64,000 nucleotides of DNA from Bacteroidales bacterium (lineage in GTDB: Bacteria; Bacteroidota; Bacteroidia; Bacteroidales; F082): positions 55,983-119,982 of the forward strand of contig JAGCPH010000047.1 in the NCBI GenBank assembly GCA_017645275.1, in the 5' to 3' direction. The notes beneath the pieces were generated by a model. It did no database searches and had not been told where the DNA came from. It worked only from the letters and a program-made list of their open reading frames with translations. The translations under genes were made by a program, and so were the position numbers. Below are positions 45,882-54,026 of this stretch, one piece after another. Within the stretch, counting starts at the first letter, position 1. Each line of letters opens with the position of its first letter.

Positions 45882-46676
45882 ATGGAAGATTTTTCGTGTT
45901 ATAACGGCGAAGGGACTTTGTTGAGGAAGATGCAGATGCGCATCCTTGATATCATGTTGGAAATCGACAGGATATGCCGCAAACATGACATAAAATACTG
46001 GCTTGATGGCGGTACGCTTCTGGGTGCCGTGCGCCATGGAGGTTTTATCCCCTGGGACGACGACCTCGACATCTGCATGATGCAGGAAGACTACGAGAAG
46101 TTTGTCGAAATAGCCCCAAAAGAATTGTCAGAACAGTTTTTGCTGCAAACTCCCGAACTGGATCCTTCGGTCAAAGTGGAAATATGCAAAGTAAGGGATA
46201 AAAATTCGTTTTATGTCACCAAACATGACGATTTCACGAAAAACTATGCCAAAGGACTTTATGTCGACATCTTCAATGTGAATCCGTGTCCGAAAGTGTC
46301 ACGAAAAGTGTTGAAACCTTTGATGAAATGGCTAAATAAGACTCATTTTTTCTTTAAAGTCAAACAAGACGTGACCCTGAAAAACTTCCTTGCCACTGTC
46401 ACTTTCCCAATCTTGAATGTCGTGATGCAGGCGGTTTGGGCAATAATCTGCATCAAACCCAAGACAAAAGTCGGGAAAAACAAGTTTTACAACACATACG
46501 GCACATATTACGAACCTGACGACATTTTCCCAATAAAAGATATTGATTTTGAAGGCAAAAAACTGATGGCTCCGAGTAATCCTGACGGATTGCTCAAGTC
46601 GATATTTGGTGATTATATGCGGATTCCGCCCAAAGACAAACGTGTCACTCATATAATTCATGTCGAAATTCATTAA
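45882..46676 (+). CDS. LicD-family phosphotransferase
   Basis: A 264-aa LicD-like protein. The nucleotidyltransferase-fold motif KYWLDGGTLLGAVRHGGFIPWDDDLDICM gives the conserved GTLLG and DDDLD metal-binding residues. LicD proteins transfer phosphocholine or a similar phospho-alcohol from a CDP carrier to a sugar. Since a TagD-like gene is 8 bases upstream, glycerol phosphate is the more likely group here; this is inference. A hydrophobic stretch (LATVTFPILNVVMQAVWAIICI, about residues 167-188) may contact the membrane. It precedes a glycosyltransferase in the same run. Confidence 0.87.
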   Translation: MEDFSCYNGEGTLLRKMQMRILDIMLEIDRICRKHDIKYWLDGGTLLGAVRHGGFIPWDDDLDICMMQEDYEKFVEIAPKELSEQFLLQTPELDPSVKVEICKVRDKNSFYVTKHDDFTKNYAKGLYVDIFNVNPCPKVSRKVLKPLMKWLNKTHFFFKVKQDVTLKNFLATVTFPILNVVMQAVWAIICIKPKTKVGKNKFYNTYGTYYEPDDIFPIKDIDFEGKKLMAPSNPDGLLKSIFGDYMRIPPKDKRVTHIIHVEIH

Positions 46677-46679
46677 GTC

Positions 46680-47798
46680 ATGAAAGTAGCCGTTATTTCC
46701 AGAGGAATCCCAAGCATTCAATATCCGCTCAACGGAATTTTTGAGTTTGACCAGGCAAAAGCTTTGGCAAAGGCGGGGATGGAGGTAGCTTTCATCGCTA
46801 TAGATTTCAGGGCTTTTTCATATAAAAGGAAATGTGGCTTGTTCAAATACGAACGCGATGGAGTCAATGTGTTTGAGCTGTCATTGCCCATCGGCGTATA
46901 TCGCAGAGCTTTGCCGGTTTTGCAGCGGCTTTTGCTGATACCGTTTCGTGCAATGCTTAAAGATTTTGGAGAACCTGATATTATACATGCACATTTTTAT
47001 AGCATAGCGGCAATAGCAACAATTTTAAAAAAGAAATATGATATTCCGCTCGTAATCACCGAACACAGCAGCAAACTTAACAAAGCAGGTGACGAGATAA
47101 GCGGTTTGGACAAAAAAATTGCGACAAAGGCATATAATAGCTGCGACTGCCTGATTTGTGTTTCCAACACATTGAGAGATAATGTTTTGCGTAGCTTTAA
47201 CCATGACAGTGTCGTGATTTCTGATATGGTTGACAATCAGATTTACAGTTTCAGTGGGCAAAACAAAAACACTTCGCCATTTGTTTATGTCGCTGTGGGT
47301 AACCTGGTGCCTATCAAGGCGTTAGATAAGCTTGTAGAGTCGTTTGCCAAGGTTAATGACGATGCCCGACTTGTCATTATAGGCGACGGTCCGGAGAAAG
47401 AGAACCTGCAAAACAAAATAAATGAGCTGGGGTTGGATGCGCAAGTTAGTCTTATGGGTCAGCTTAACAGGCAGCAAATCAATGAGATATATCAAGACAG
47501 CAATGTGTTTGTGCTGCCTTCTCAAAGTGAGACGTTCGGTGTGAGCTACGTCGAGGCGATGTATGCCGGATTGCCAGTAATCGCTACTCGTTGCGGAGGT
47601 CCTGAGTCGTTTGTTGACGAAAATAACGGCATGCTCGTGGAGGTCAATAATGTTGACGAACTGGCAGAAGCGATGCGTAGGATACGTGAAAACTATAATA
47701 AATATAATCCGGTGCAAATTTCCGAAATATGTCGCGAAAAATTTGCACCGGAAGTCGTTGCCGAGCGGATAATCTCGGTTTATAACGGGTTACTCTAA
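46680..47798 (+). CDS. Glycosyltransferase family 4
   Basis: A 372-aa GT4 transferase. PSIQYPLNGIFEFDQAKAL and IIHAHFYSIA are in the N-terminal domain. FVYVAVGNLVPIKALDKLV, RLVIIGDGPEKENLQ and FVLPSQSETFGVSYVEAMYAGLPVIATRCGGPESFV in the C-terminal domain give the E-x7-E donor-binding motif. It is the last gene of the run that starts at 39 kb and lies 3 bases after licD. It faces atpG with a gap of 3 bases and no visible terminator. Sugar specificity is unknown. Confidence 0.9.
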   Translation: MKVAVISRGIPSIQYPLNGIFEFDQAKALAKAGMEVAFIAIDFRAFSYKRKCGLFKYERDGVNVFELSLPIGVYRRALPVLQRLLLIPFRAMLKDFGEPDIIHAHFYSIAAIATILKKKYDIPLVITEHSSKLNKAGDEISGLDKKIATKAYNSCDCLICVSNTLRDNVLRSFNHDSVVISDMVDNQIYSFSGQNKNTSPFVYVAVGNLVPIKALDKLVESFAKVNDDARLVIIGDGPEKENLQNKINELGLDAQVSLMGQLNRQQINEIYQDSNVFVLPSQSETFGVSYVEAMYAGLPVIATRCGGPESFVDENNGMLVEVNNVDELAEAMRRIRENYNKYNPVQISEICREKFAPEVVAERIISVYNGLL

Positions 47799-47801
47799 GA
47801 A

Positions 47802-48698
47802 TTACAACGCGTTGGCACCGCTCACAATCTCGATAATCTCGTTGGTGATAGTGCCTTGACGTGCTTTGTTGTACGACAGGTTGAGCTCTTTCAGCAGCTC
47901 GCCGGCATTGTCGGTGGCCTTCGTCATCGAGACCATGCGCGCACCATGTTCTGAAGTGAAGCTGTCAAGCAAAATCTTATACACTTGTAGCTTTAATGAC
48001 CTGGGTATCAAAGAGATAAGAATCTCCTCTTTTGAAGGCTGGAAGATGTATTCAATCTCATCGGCAGGATTTATCTCTGTCTCAACTTGGTTTTCACTGA
48101 CAATCGGCAAAAACTGCTCCTTTACCAAAATCTGTGTGCCTGCGTTCTTGAACTGATTGTAAATGAACACGATACGGTCGTATTTCTCATCCACGTAGTC
48201 TTTCATCAGCCTTTCGGCAAATGCTATGGTGTTTTCGTAAGAGAGATTGTCAAGAAGCTCGTTTTGGCTGCCTGCGAGACGATATTTCCTGAATCGCAGC
48301 GTCTCCTCAATCTTCTTGCTGATACATAGGATGTCGACGTTGCTTTTTTCGTATTGAACCTTGAAATCTTCTTTCAAAACACGCAAAGTCTCGCGTAACA
48401 CAGTTACGTTGAACACTCCGCAAAGTCCTTTGTTGGATGCCACCGGGATGAGCAGTATCTTCTCGTCTTCAGGATTTTCTTTGTGAATCTTGGCATATGC
48501 GCCTTCCGCCGAGGTCTGGAGCGACGACGACAGACGCTGCATTATCTCTTTGAGTTTGGAAGCATACGGACGCAGCGCCGCAATGGTCGATTGTGACTTG
48601 CGGAGCTTCGATGCCGACACCACTTTCATCGCAGCAGTGATCTGCATCGTCGAGTTTACCGAACCTATTCGTGTCCTGACTTCCTTGAGATTTGCCAT
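47802..48698 (-). CDS. atpG: ATP synthase F1 gamma subunit
   Basis: A 298-aa gamma subunit, the central rotor shaft of the F1 part. It has the N-terminal helix EVRTRIGSVNSTMQITAAMKVVSASKLRK and the C-terminal helix MSMTKATDNAGELLKELNLSYNKARQGTITNEIIEIVSGANAL, in the typical pattern. It is the last gene of the atpBEFHAG operon, 5 bases after atpA. The C-terminus reaches the convergent glycosyltransferase gene. Confidence 0.96.
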   Translation of the reverse strand: MANLKEVRTRIGSVNSTMQITAAMKVVSASKLRKSQSTIAALRPYASKLKEIMQRLSSSLQTSAEGAYAKIHKENPEDEKILLIPVASNKGLCGVFNVTVLRETLRVLKEDFKVQYEKSNVDILCISKKIEETLRFRKYRLAGSQNELLDNLSYENTIAFAERLMKDYVDEKYDRIVFIYNQFKNAGTQILVKEQFLPIVSENQVETEINPADEIEYIFQPSKEEILISLIPRSLKLQVYKILLDSFTSEHGARMVSMTKATDNAGELLKELNLSYNKARQGTITNEIIEIVSGANAL

Positions 48699-48703
48699 AA
48701 TCC

Positions 48704-50293
48704 TTAGTCTTTCTTAGTCATTGCAGTGATTATCTCTTCGGCAGCCTTGTTCAAGACGGCACGTTCGTTGTCGCCGTAATTGCCGGTGCGAAGAGCGTTC
48801 ATCGTGTCTTTTTGAGTCGTGTTGAGCAGGTGCAGGAAGCGTTTCTGGAATTCCGCCACCTGACTCGGCTGAATCTTTTTAAGAAGGTTGTTCACGCCGC
48901 AGTAGATGATAGCCACTTCTTCCTCCACTCTCAGTGGTGACGATTGCGGTTGTATCAGTATCTGAACGTTACGACGGCCTTTGTCGAGTACCGCTTGTGT
49001 AGCAGGGTCGAGGTCGGAGCCGAACTTCGAGAACGCTTCGAGCTCACGGAACTGGGCTTGGTCGAGTTTCAAGGTTCCTGCCACCTTCTTCATTGACTTG
49101 ATTTGTGCCTTACCACCGACACGTGACACTGAGATACCCACGTTGATAGCAGGGCGAATACCTGCGTTGAAGAGGTTGGTTTCCAAGAATATCTGTCCGT
49201 CGGTGATGGAGATGACGTTGGTCGGGATATATGCCGACACGTCGCCTGCCTGTGTCTCGATGATTGGCAGTGCTGTCAGTGAGCCGCCTCCTTTCACCTT
49301 GTCTTTCAGGCATTCCGGCAGGTCGTTCATCTTTGCTGCGATCTCGTCGTTGTTGATGATCTTGGCTGCTCTCTCGAGGAGTCGTGAATGCAGGTAGAAC
49401 ACGTCGCCTGGGTAAGCCTCACGTCCTGGCGGTCTGCGGAGCAGCAACGACACTTCGCGGTAAGCCACGGCCTGTTTCGAGAGGTCGTCGTAGATGATGA
49501 GCGCGGCGCGACCTGTGTCACGGAAATACTCGCCGATAGCGGCACCTGCAAACGGTGCGTAGTACTGCATTGCGGCGGTGTCGGATGCTGTGGCGGCCAC
49601 CACGGTGGTATATGCCATAGCCCCATGATCCTCAAGGCTTTGCACTATATTGGCGACGGTTGAGCCTTTCTGTCCTATTGCCACGTAGATACAATAGACA
49701 GGCTCTCCCTTGTCGTAAAACTCTTTCTGGTTGATGATGGTATCGATGGCGATTGATGTCTTTCCCGTCTGACGGTCGCCGATGATAAGCTCACGTTGTC
49801 CGCGTCCGATAGGAATCATGGCGTCGATGGCCTTGATGCCAGTCTGCAGCGGCTCGTCGACAGGTTTACGGTAGATGACGCCCGGAGCCTTACGCTCGAG
49901 AGGCATTGCCACTGTCTCGCCTTTTATCTCGCCCTTGCCGTCAATAGGCTGTCCGAGGGTGTTGATGACACGTCCGAGCAAGCCTTCACCCACGTTCACT
50001 GAAGCGATGCGGTTTGTGCATACCACGGTGTCGCCCTCTTTGATGTCGCCGGCTTCGCTCAGAAGCACCACGCCGACGTTGTCTTCCTCGAGGTTGAGCG
50101 CGATACCCATAGCACCGGTCTTCTCGAACTCTACGAGCTCGCCTGACTCCACGTTACGCATGCCAAAAACACGCGCCACGTTGTCACCGACATTGAGCAC
50201 TGTGCCTTTCACGTCAAGCGTCGACTTGTTGTCGAAGTTCGTAAGCTCATCAAGCAAAATCGCTGATACCTCAGCAGGTTTTATTGTTGCCAT
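48704..50293 (-). CDS. atpA: ATP synthase F1 alpha subunit
   Basis: A 529-aa non-catalytic nucleotide-binding subunit. Walker [16 protein letters not shown] is seen, with the alpha-type Q, and [26 protein letters not shown] is the family signature (arginine finger in the conserved SR region). The N-terminal beta-barrel carries [18 protein letters not shown]. It forms the hexamer with the beta subunit, whose gene is not in this window. It follows atpH after 21 bases. Confidence 0.97.
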   Translation of the reverse strand: MATIKPAEVSAILLDELTNFDNKSTLDVKGTVLNVGDNVARVFGMRNVESGELVEFEKTGAMGIALNLEEDNVGVVLLSEAGDIKEGDTVVCTNRIASVNVGEGLLGRVINTLGQPIDGKGEIKGETVAMPLERKAPGVIYRKPVDEPLQTGIKAIDAMIPIGRGQRELIIGDRQTGKTSIAIDTIINQKEFYDKGEPVYCIYVAIGQKGSTVANIVQSLEDHGAMAYTTVVAATASDTAAMQYYAPFAGAAIGEYFRDTGRAALIIYDDLSKQAVAYREVSLLLRRPPGREAYPGDVFYLHSRLLERAAKIINNDEIAAKMNDLPECLKDKVKGGGSLTALPIIETQAGDVSAYIPTNVISITDGQIFLETNLFNAGIRPAINVGISVSRVGGKAQIKSMKKVAGTLKLDQAQFRELEAFSKFGSDLDPATQAVLDKGRRNVQILIQPQSSPLRVEEEVAIIYCGVNNLLKKIQPSQVAEFQKRFLHLLNTTQKDTMNALRTGNYGDNERAVLNKAAEEIITAMTKKD

Positions 50294-50314
50294 ATCAAAA
50301 ATGTTTATTTCCTA

Positions 50315-50872
50315 TTAAAAACCTTTAACATACAAATTACCCGTGAATAACGACTCAAGATTCCTCAATTTGGTGTAAACGCTCGCATCATATTGGTAAT
50401 CCTTGTAGTTAATCACAAAACCTCCAATTATCTTTTTATCTATCTTATTGATAATCTGAATGTTACCGTTTATTTTATGCTTTATCAAACTGATAAGATG
50501 CTGCTGCCGTTCTTCATCGAGCTTAACAACTGACGTTATTGTCACCACTGCGATGCCTTTGTAGTCGTTGTACATGTCGCGATACATGATAAGAAGATTC
50601 GTCAACAGTTCCGGATGATTCTTTTCAAGAATCAAGTCGATGAATTTCAATGTCTTATCAGAAATCTTACCTTCGAAAATCCTTTTCAGGATAGCTTCTT
50701 TCTTGGATTTCTGGATGAACGGTTGCGATAGTATGTTACGCAGCTCGCGGTTGCTTTGGATTGTCTCGGTCAGCAACTCGAGGTCGGCAAGGCTCTCGTC
50801 CACCATGTCGTTTTGGATGGCGTATTCGAGAAATGCCTTGGCGTAGCGGCGTATGAGCAATATGTTTTTCAT
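50315..50872 (-). CDS. atpH: ATP synthase F1 delta subunit
   Basis: A 185-aa delta (OSCP) subunit that fixes F1 to the peripheral stalk. RRYAKAFLEYAIQND opens the helical N-terminal domain, and the C-terminal domain has the typical KIDKKIIGGFVINYKDYQYDASV. Its position between atpF and atpA is canonical. It starts 6 bases after atpF. Confidence 0.94.
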   Translation of the reverse strand: MKNILLIRRYAKAFLEYAIQNDMVDESLADLELLTETIQSNRELRNILSQPFIQKSKKEAILKRIFEGKISDKTLKFIDLILEKNHPELLTNLLIMYRDMYNDYKGIAVVTITSVVKLDEERQQHLISLIKHKINGNIQIINKIDKKIIGGFVINYKDYQYDASVYTKLRNLESLFTGNLYVKGF

Positions 50873-50878
50873 ACTATC

Positions 50879-51373
50879 TTATTGTTTCTCAGTCTCTTTG
50901 ATGACTTTGTCGATATATTCCATCTGTGCCTCGTCTTTCGAGAGCTCTTTTTCTAGTATTTTCTCCGCGACTTTTATAGAGATGTTGGCGATTTCGTTTT
51001 TGATCTCGATCATCGCCGCTTTGCGTTCATTTTCAATCGTTTCCTTTGCCGCGTCTACGAGACGGTTAGTCTCTTCCTTGGCCTTTACGCGTGCTTCTTC
51101 GATTATCTTGTCGCGTGAGATTCGGGCTTCGTTGAGCATCTCCTCGCGTTCTTCTTTAGCTTTCTTCAGAAGTTCCTCGTTCTTGGCTTGGATGGTCTGC
51201 ATTTCCTCATGGATACGCTCGGCCTGCTCCAACGACTCGGCAATCTTCTTCTCACGGTTTTTCAATGTCTTTCCGATGATAGGGAAGGCAAATTTCGCGA
51301 CAAAGAAGAACACAATGCCGAATGCCAGCACCATCCAGAAAAAATACCCGAAATCAGGAGTTATCAATTCCAT
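50879..51373 (-). CDS. atpF: ATP synthase F0 b subunit
   Basis: A 164-aa peripheral stalk protein with one N-terminal membrane helix (FGYFFWMVLAFGIVFFFVAKFAF, about residues 7-29). A long charged amphipathic helix follows (EKKIAESLEQAERIHEEMQ onwards) that dimerises as a coiled coil. Size and position are usual. A strong hairpin lies in the 67-base gap between atpE and this gene. Confidence 0.95.
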   Translation of the reverse strand: MELITPDFGYFFWMVLAFGIVFFFVAKFAFPIIGKTLKNREKKIAESLEQAERIHEEMQTIQAKNEELLKKAKEEREEMLNEARISRDKIIEEARVKAKEETNRLVDAAKETIENERKAAMIEIKNEIANISIKVAEKILEKELSKDEAQMEYIDKVIKETEKQ

Positions 51374-51399
51374 AATTCTACACTTTAATTCGTTTTAAA

Positions 51400-51434
51400 G
51401 TCTCAGATTGCAACCAACCGTTGCAATCTGAGAC
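51400..51434 (-). other. Strong hairpin between atpE and atpF
   Basis: GTCTCAGATTGCAAC (51400-51414) pairs perfectly with its complement (51420-51434) around a 5-base loop. It has 15 pairs and no T-run after it on the transcribed strand, so an mRNA-stability or translation-control element, or a short repeat, is more likely than a terminator. Confidence 0.8.
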
Positions 51435-51440
51435 GGTTTC

Positions 51441-51710
51441 TCAACCAACTGCGACGAGCAAGCAGACAACTACTGCGAAAAGTGACACACCTTCCACGAA
51501 AGCTGCTGCCAAAATCATGCTCGACTGGATGTTACCAGCTGCCTCAGGCTGACGAGCCATTGACTCCAATGCGCTGCTGCCGATTTTGCTGATACCCATT
51601 GCCGCACCGATTGTTGCGATACTTGCTGCGAGAGCTGCGCCCAACTTGGCCAATGGTGCCAAATCTGTTGCTGCTCTTGCGACTTCCTGTAACAAAACTA
51701 ATAATGACAT
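51441..51710 (-). CDS. atpE: ATP synthase F0 c subunit
   Basis: An 89-aa proteolipid of two membrane helices joined by a polar loop with ARQPEA, the conserved RQP. The ion-binding carboxylate is Glu in AAAFVEGVSLFAVVV. The Na+-type set (Gln in helix 1 and E-S/T after the Glu) is not seen, as the sequence is E-G-V, so it is probably proton-driven. It forms the rotor ring. It lies between atpB and atpF. Confidence 0.94.
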   Translation of the reverse strand: MSLLVLLQEVARAATDLAPLAKLGAALAASIATIGAAMGISKIGSSALESMARQPEAAGNIQSSMILAAAFVEGVSLFAVVVCLLVAVG

Positions 51711-51724
51711 AACTTTAATATTTT

Positions 51725-51798
51725 AAAGATTATCTTATAAACTTTTAAACTTTCAACTTTAAACTTAAAAACTACTCTAAACTCTACACTCTAAACTA
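51725..51798. repeat. AT-rich heptamer-like tract between atpB and atpE
   Basis: The spacer contains repeated near-heptamers of the types AAACTTT/CAACTTT and CTCTAAA/CTCTACA. It is non-coding, and similar in style to the TTAGTCN arrays at 3.6 kb but with a different unit. No inverted arm is seen. Confidence 0.5.
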
Positions 51799-52896
51799 TC
51801 AACTGTGTTCGTGTTCCTTCGACGCCATCCCGAAATACAATGCTGACAGCAGCGTAAACACATATGCTTGGATATACGCTACCAACAACTCGATGCAATC
51901 GACGAAAATCGCCAAAATCAAAGAGAAAATTGACATCCCGACACCGCCAGCCACGCTGACTTGCGCCACTATGAAGATGCTGCTGATGAATCCCAGCACC
52001 ACAATGTGTCCAGCAGTGATGTTAGCAAACAGACGCACCGCGAGCACAAACGGCTTGGTGAAGCAGCCCACCGTCTCGATGATTGGCATGAGAGGCAGCG
52101 GGAACTTCAAGAACCATGGCACACCAGGCGTGTTGAAGATGTCTTTGTAATATTCTTTGTTTCCGAGAAGGTTCGTGATGAAGAAGGTGAAAAGCGCCAG
52201 ACATGCCGTCACCGTGATGTTACCCGTGATGTTGGCCCCGAAAGGGAATATCGGTATCAAACCCAGCAGGTTGTTGATGAAGATGAAGAAAAACACCGTC
52301 ACCAGGTAGGGTAGGTATTTGTCGACACTCTTCTCATTGATGGCCTTGCGTGCGATATCGTCGCGCACATATACTATGAGCCATTCAAACAGCGACTGCA
52401 GGCCTTTTGGCTCTTTCTCGCCACGTTCTTTATAGGCTTTCGTGACAAGGTAGAACAAAACGATGATGATGGCGCATGAGATAAACAGCGCCAACACATT
52501 TTTTGTAATAGAAATGTCGAACGGACGTTTCATAGTGCCATCGGCGTTGACAATCACTATCTTGCCTTTAAAATTTCCTTCGTGTGGTATGGTGAAAACG
52601 AGCTCTTCTGAATTGGTCTTGTTAACCGTTTTATACTGCTCGTTTTCATGGAAAACTTTTGATGAAAAGGTATAGCATTTGCCCTCGTTGAAGACTATGC
52701 AAGGCAGATATACGCTCACTTCATGGCCTTTCCAGGTGAAAATATGCCATTCGTACGAGTCGAGGACGTGCTCAATAATCACCTCGCCTGCGTTAAAACT
52801 CTCTTTTTCCTCGCTTTCCGCGAATGCGAAACTATGTGCGCCAAAAAGCAAACACATTAAGAATGAGAGACTTATGATATATTCCCAAATTTTCAT
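51799..52896 (-). CDS. atpB: ATP synthase F0 a subunit with exported N-terminal domain
   Basis: A 365-aa a subunit. It starts with a signal-like helix (to SFAFAES, about residue 26) and a periplasmic domain of about 100 residues typical of Bacteroidota. About five further membrane segments follow. The essential Arg is in LAVRLFANITAGH, and IPIFPFGANITGN and YIQAYVFTLLSALYFGMA are family motifs. A TTG at 52899 opens the frame one codon earlier; the ATG at 52896 with AAGGA 9 bases upstream is the better start. It heads the operon; atpD and atpC are not adjacent. Confidence 0.94.
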   Translation of the reverse strand: MKIWEYIISLSFLMCLLFGAHSFAFAESEEKESFNAGEVIIEHVLDSYEWHIFTWKGHEVSVYLPCIVFNEGKCYTFSSKVFHENEQYKTVNKTNSEELVFTIPHEGNFKGKIVIVNADGTMKRPFDISITKNVLALFISCAIIIVLFYLVTKAYKERGEKEPKGLQSLFEWLIVYVRDDIARKAINEKSVDKYLPYLVTVFFFIFINNLLGLIPIFPFGANITGNITVTACLALFTFFITNLLGNKEYYKDIFNTPGVPWFLKFPLPLMPIIETVGCFTKPFVLAVRLFANITAGHIVVLGFISSIFIVAQVSVAGGVGMSIFSLILAIFVDCIELLVAYIQAYVFTLLSALYFGMASKEHEHS

Positions 52897-52997
52897 CAAA
52901 AAGTGTCCTTCAAAAAATTACAATCTGCAATTATACGAAATATTTTTGATAATATGAATAACTTTTTGGAGAAAAAAATAGTCCTAATTAACAGTCT

Positions 52998-53918
52998 TTA
53001 TAAGACGATATCGTCATACTTGATAACAACATCCAAGCCTTTTTTGTTAAAATACTCTATGACCTCTTCTTCGGAAAGCTCTGTTGCAGCCAAAAAGAAG
53101 TCACCACCCCAGGCACCGAGTGACTTGATAACTCCATGGAAGTCAGGATATTGTGCTTTTAATGGCGGCTGCTCCAAGACTCGGCTCATGATGGCCTCGT
53201 GGCGGGTGAGGAGGGAGCAAAACTCTTCAAAAGAAGTGACTCTCACCAGGCTCTCTGAAATCTTTGAGATTTCAGAGATCTCAGTTGTGAAATCATAAAC
53301 TTTTGCTCGGTCTTTAAACGATTTCACTTCTTTTCCGGAACTCTGCTTGTGTCCTTGGTAAACAAAATATAGTTTTTCAGAAAACACAGGCTTGAAATTG
53401 ATTTCTTCAACAACAGGCTCGCTGTTTATAAGCTGGTAAGTTATTGGTTTTGAAGCTGTTGCGCATGCAATGTCGTAGCCTGAGCCGCCCATAGTGCGAT
53501 TTAGGAGCTTGTAAGGATTTACGTTTGCCCATTGCGACAACAATGAAATCAAAGTGGAACTGCTGCCGAGACCCCATTGTGAGTCAAACTCCAGACGGGT
53601 GGTGAAGAAATAGTCGTTTTTGTCTTGTAAGATATTGGGATTCAATGATTTGATCTCTTGAAAAATCTTGCAGAGGTTGTCAGCTTTCTCCATATCGTCG
53701 GAGGCGTGCACCGTGAAGCCGAATTTGCTGAAGATGGCGGCAAACCAGAATCCTCTTGGAGTGTAGGAATCCCAATGTATCATGCCTTCTTGGATGTCGA
53801 TGGTCTTCACCTCAAGCGACTGTCCCAATTTCAATGGCAACGCAAGGGCTTTGGCGCCTTGAAGCACAAGGTACTCGCCTGATAAAAGGAATTTGCCGTT
53901 AGCGTGAAATCTATTCAT
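52998..53918 (-). CDS. GYDIA-family GHMP kinase (possible phosphomevalonate kinase)
   Basis: A 306-aa GHMP kinase. NGKFLLSGEYLVLQGA is the N-terminal motif, QWGLGSSSTLISLL the ATP loop, and MGGSGYDIACA the GYDIA motif that names this Bacteroidota group. AWGGDFFLA is the C-terminal glycine loop. It is downstream of HMG-CoA reductase, so a mevalonate step is likely; phosphomevalonate kinase is the step otherwise missing here (inference). An in-frame ATG at 53966 would add 16 residues encoded by the repeat element (VISPLPLVGRND). The family start MNRFHANGKF at 53918 is right. No Shine-Dalgarno is seen, because the repeat ends 7 bases before the ATG. Confidence 0.82.
   Translation of the reverse strand: MNRFHANGKFLLSGEYLVLQGAKALALPLKLGQSLEVKTIDIQEGMIHWDSYTPRGFWFAAIFSKFGFTVHASDDMEKADNLCKIFQEIKSLNPNILQDKNDYFFTTRLEFDSQWGLGSSSTLISLLSQWANVNPYKLLNRTMGGSGYDIACATASKPITYQLINSEPVVEEINFKPVFSEKLYFVYQGHKQSSGKEVKSFKDRAKVYDFTTEISEISKISESLVRVTSFEEFCSLLTRHEAIMSRVLEQPPLKAQYPDFHGVIKSLGAWGGDFFLAATELSEEEVIEYFNKKGLDVVIKYDDIVL
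53252..53278. repeat. Hairpin inside the GYDIA kinase gene
   Basis: TCTCTGAAATCT and its complement pair perfectly over 12 bases around a 3-base loop. It is read in frame as part of the Ile-Ser-Glu-Ile-Ser-Lys-Ile-Ser-Glu stretch between the catalytic core and the C-terminal lobe. It is not related to the other palindrome families here. Confidence 0.75.
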
Positions 53919-53924
53919 AGTATT

Positions 53925-54022
53925 GTCATTTCGACCGACCAGAGGGAGTGGAGAAATCACCGGCATCCAATTGATTCTGAAATATTCAACGGCGGTGATT
54001 TCTCGACTTCGCTCGAAATGAC
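53925..54022. repeat. Nested palindromic repeat (GTCATTTCGA family), copy 2
   Basis: Outer arms GTCATTTCGA (53925-53934) and TCGAAATGAC (54013-54022) enclose inner arms GAGAAATCACCG (53951-53962) and CGGTGATTTCTC (53993-54004). It fills the gap between HMG-CoA reductase and the GYDIA kinase. The same end (GTCGGTCGAAATGAC on the coding strand) faces the downstream start codon as in copy 1. Confidence 0.9.
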
Positions 54023-54026
54023 GGCC

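Noticed and set aside
50853-51398. 181-codon Ser/Phe-rich open frame antisense to atpF
   Set aside because: It mirrors the Glu/Lys/Ala-rich coiled coil of the b subunit; a typical shadow.
53919-53966. In-frame N-terminal extension of the GYDIA kinase
   Set aside because: The 16 codons are repeat sequence like those at pfkA; the family N-terminus begins at 53918.
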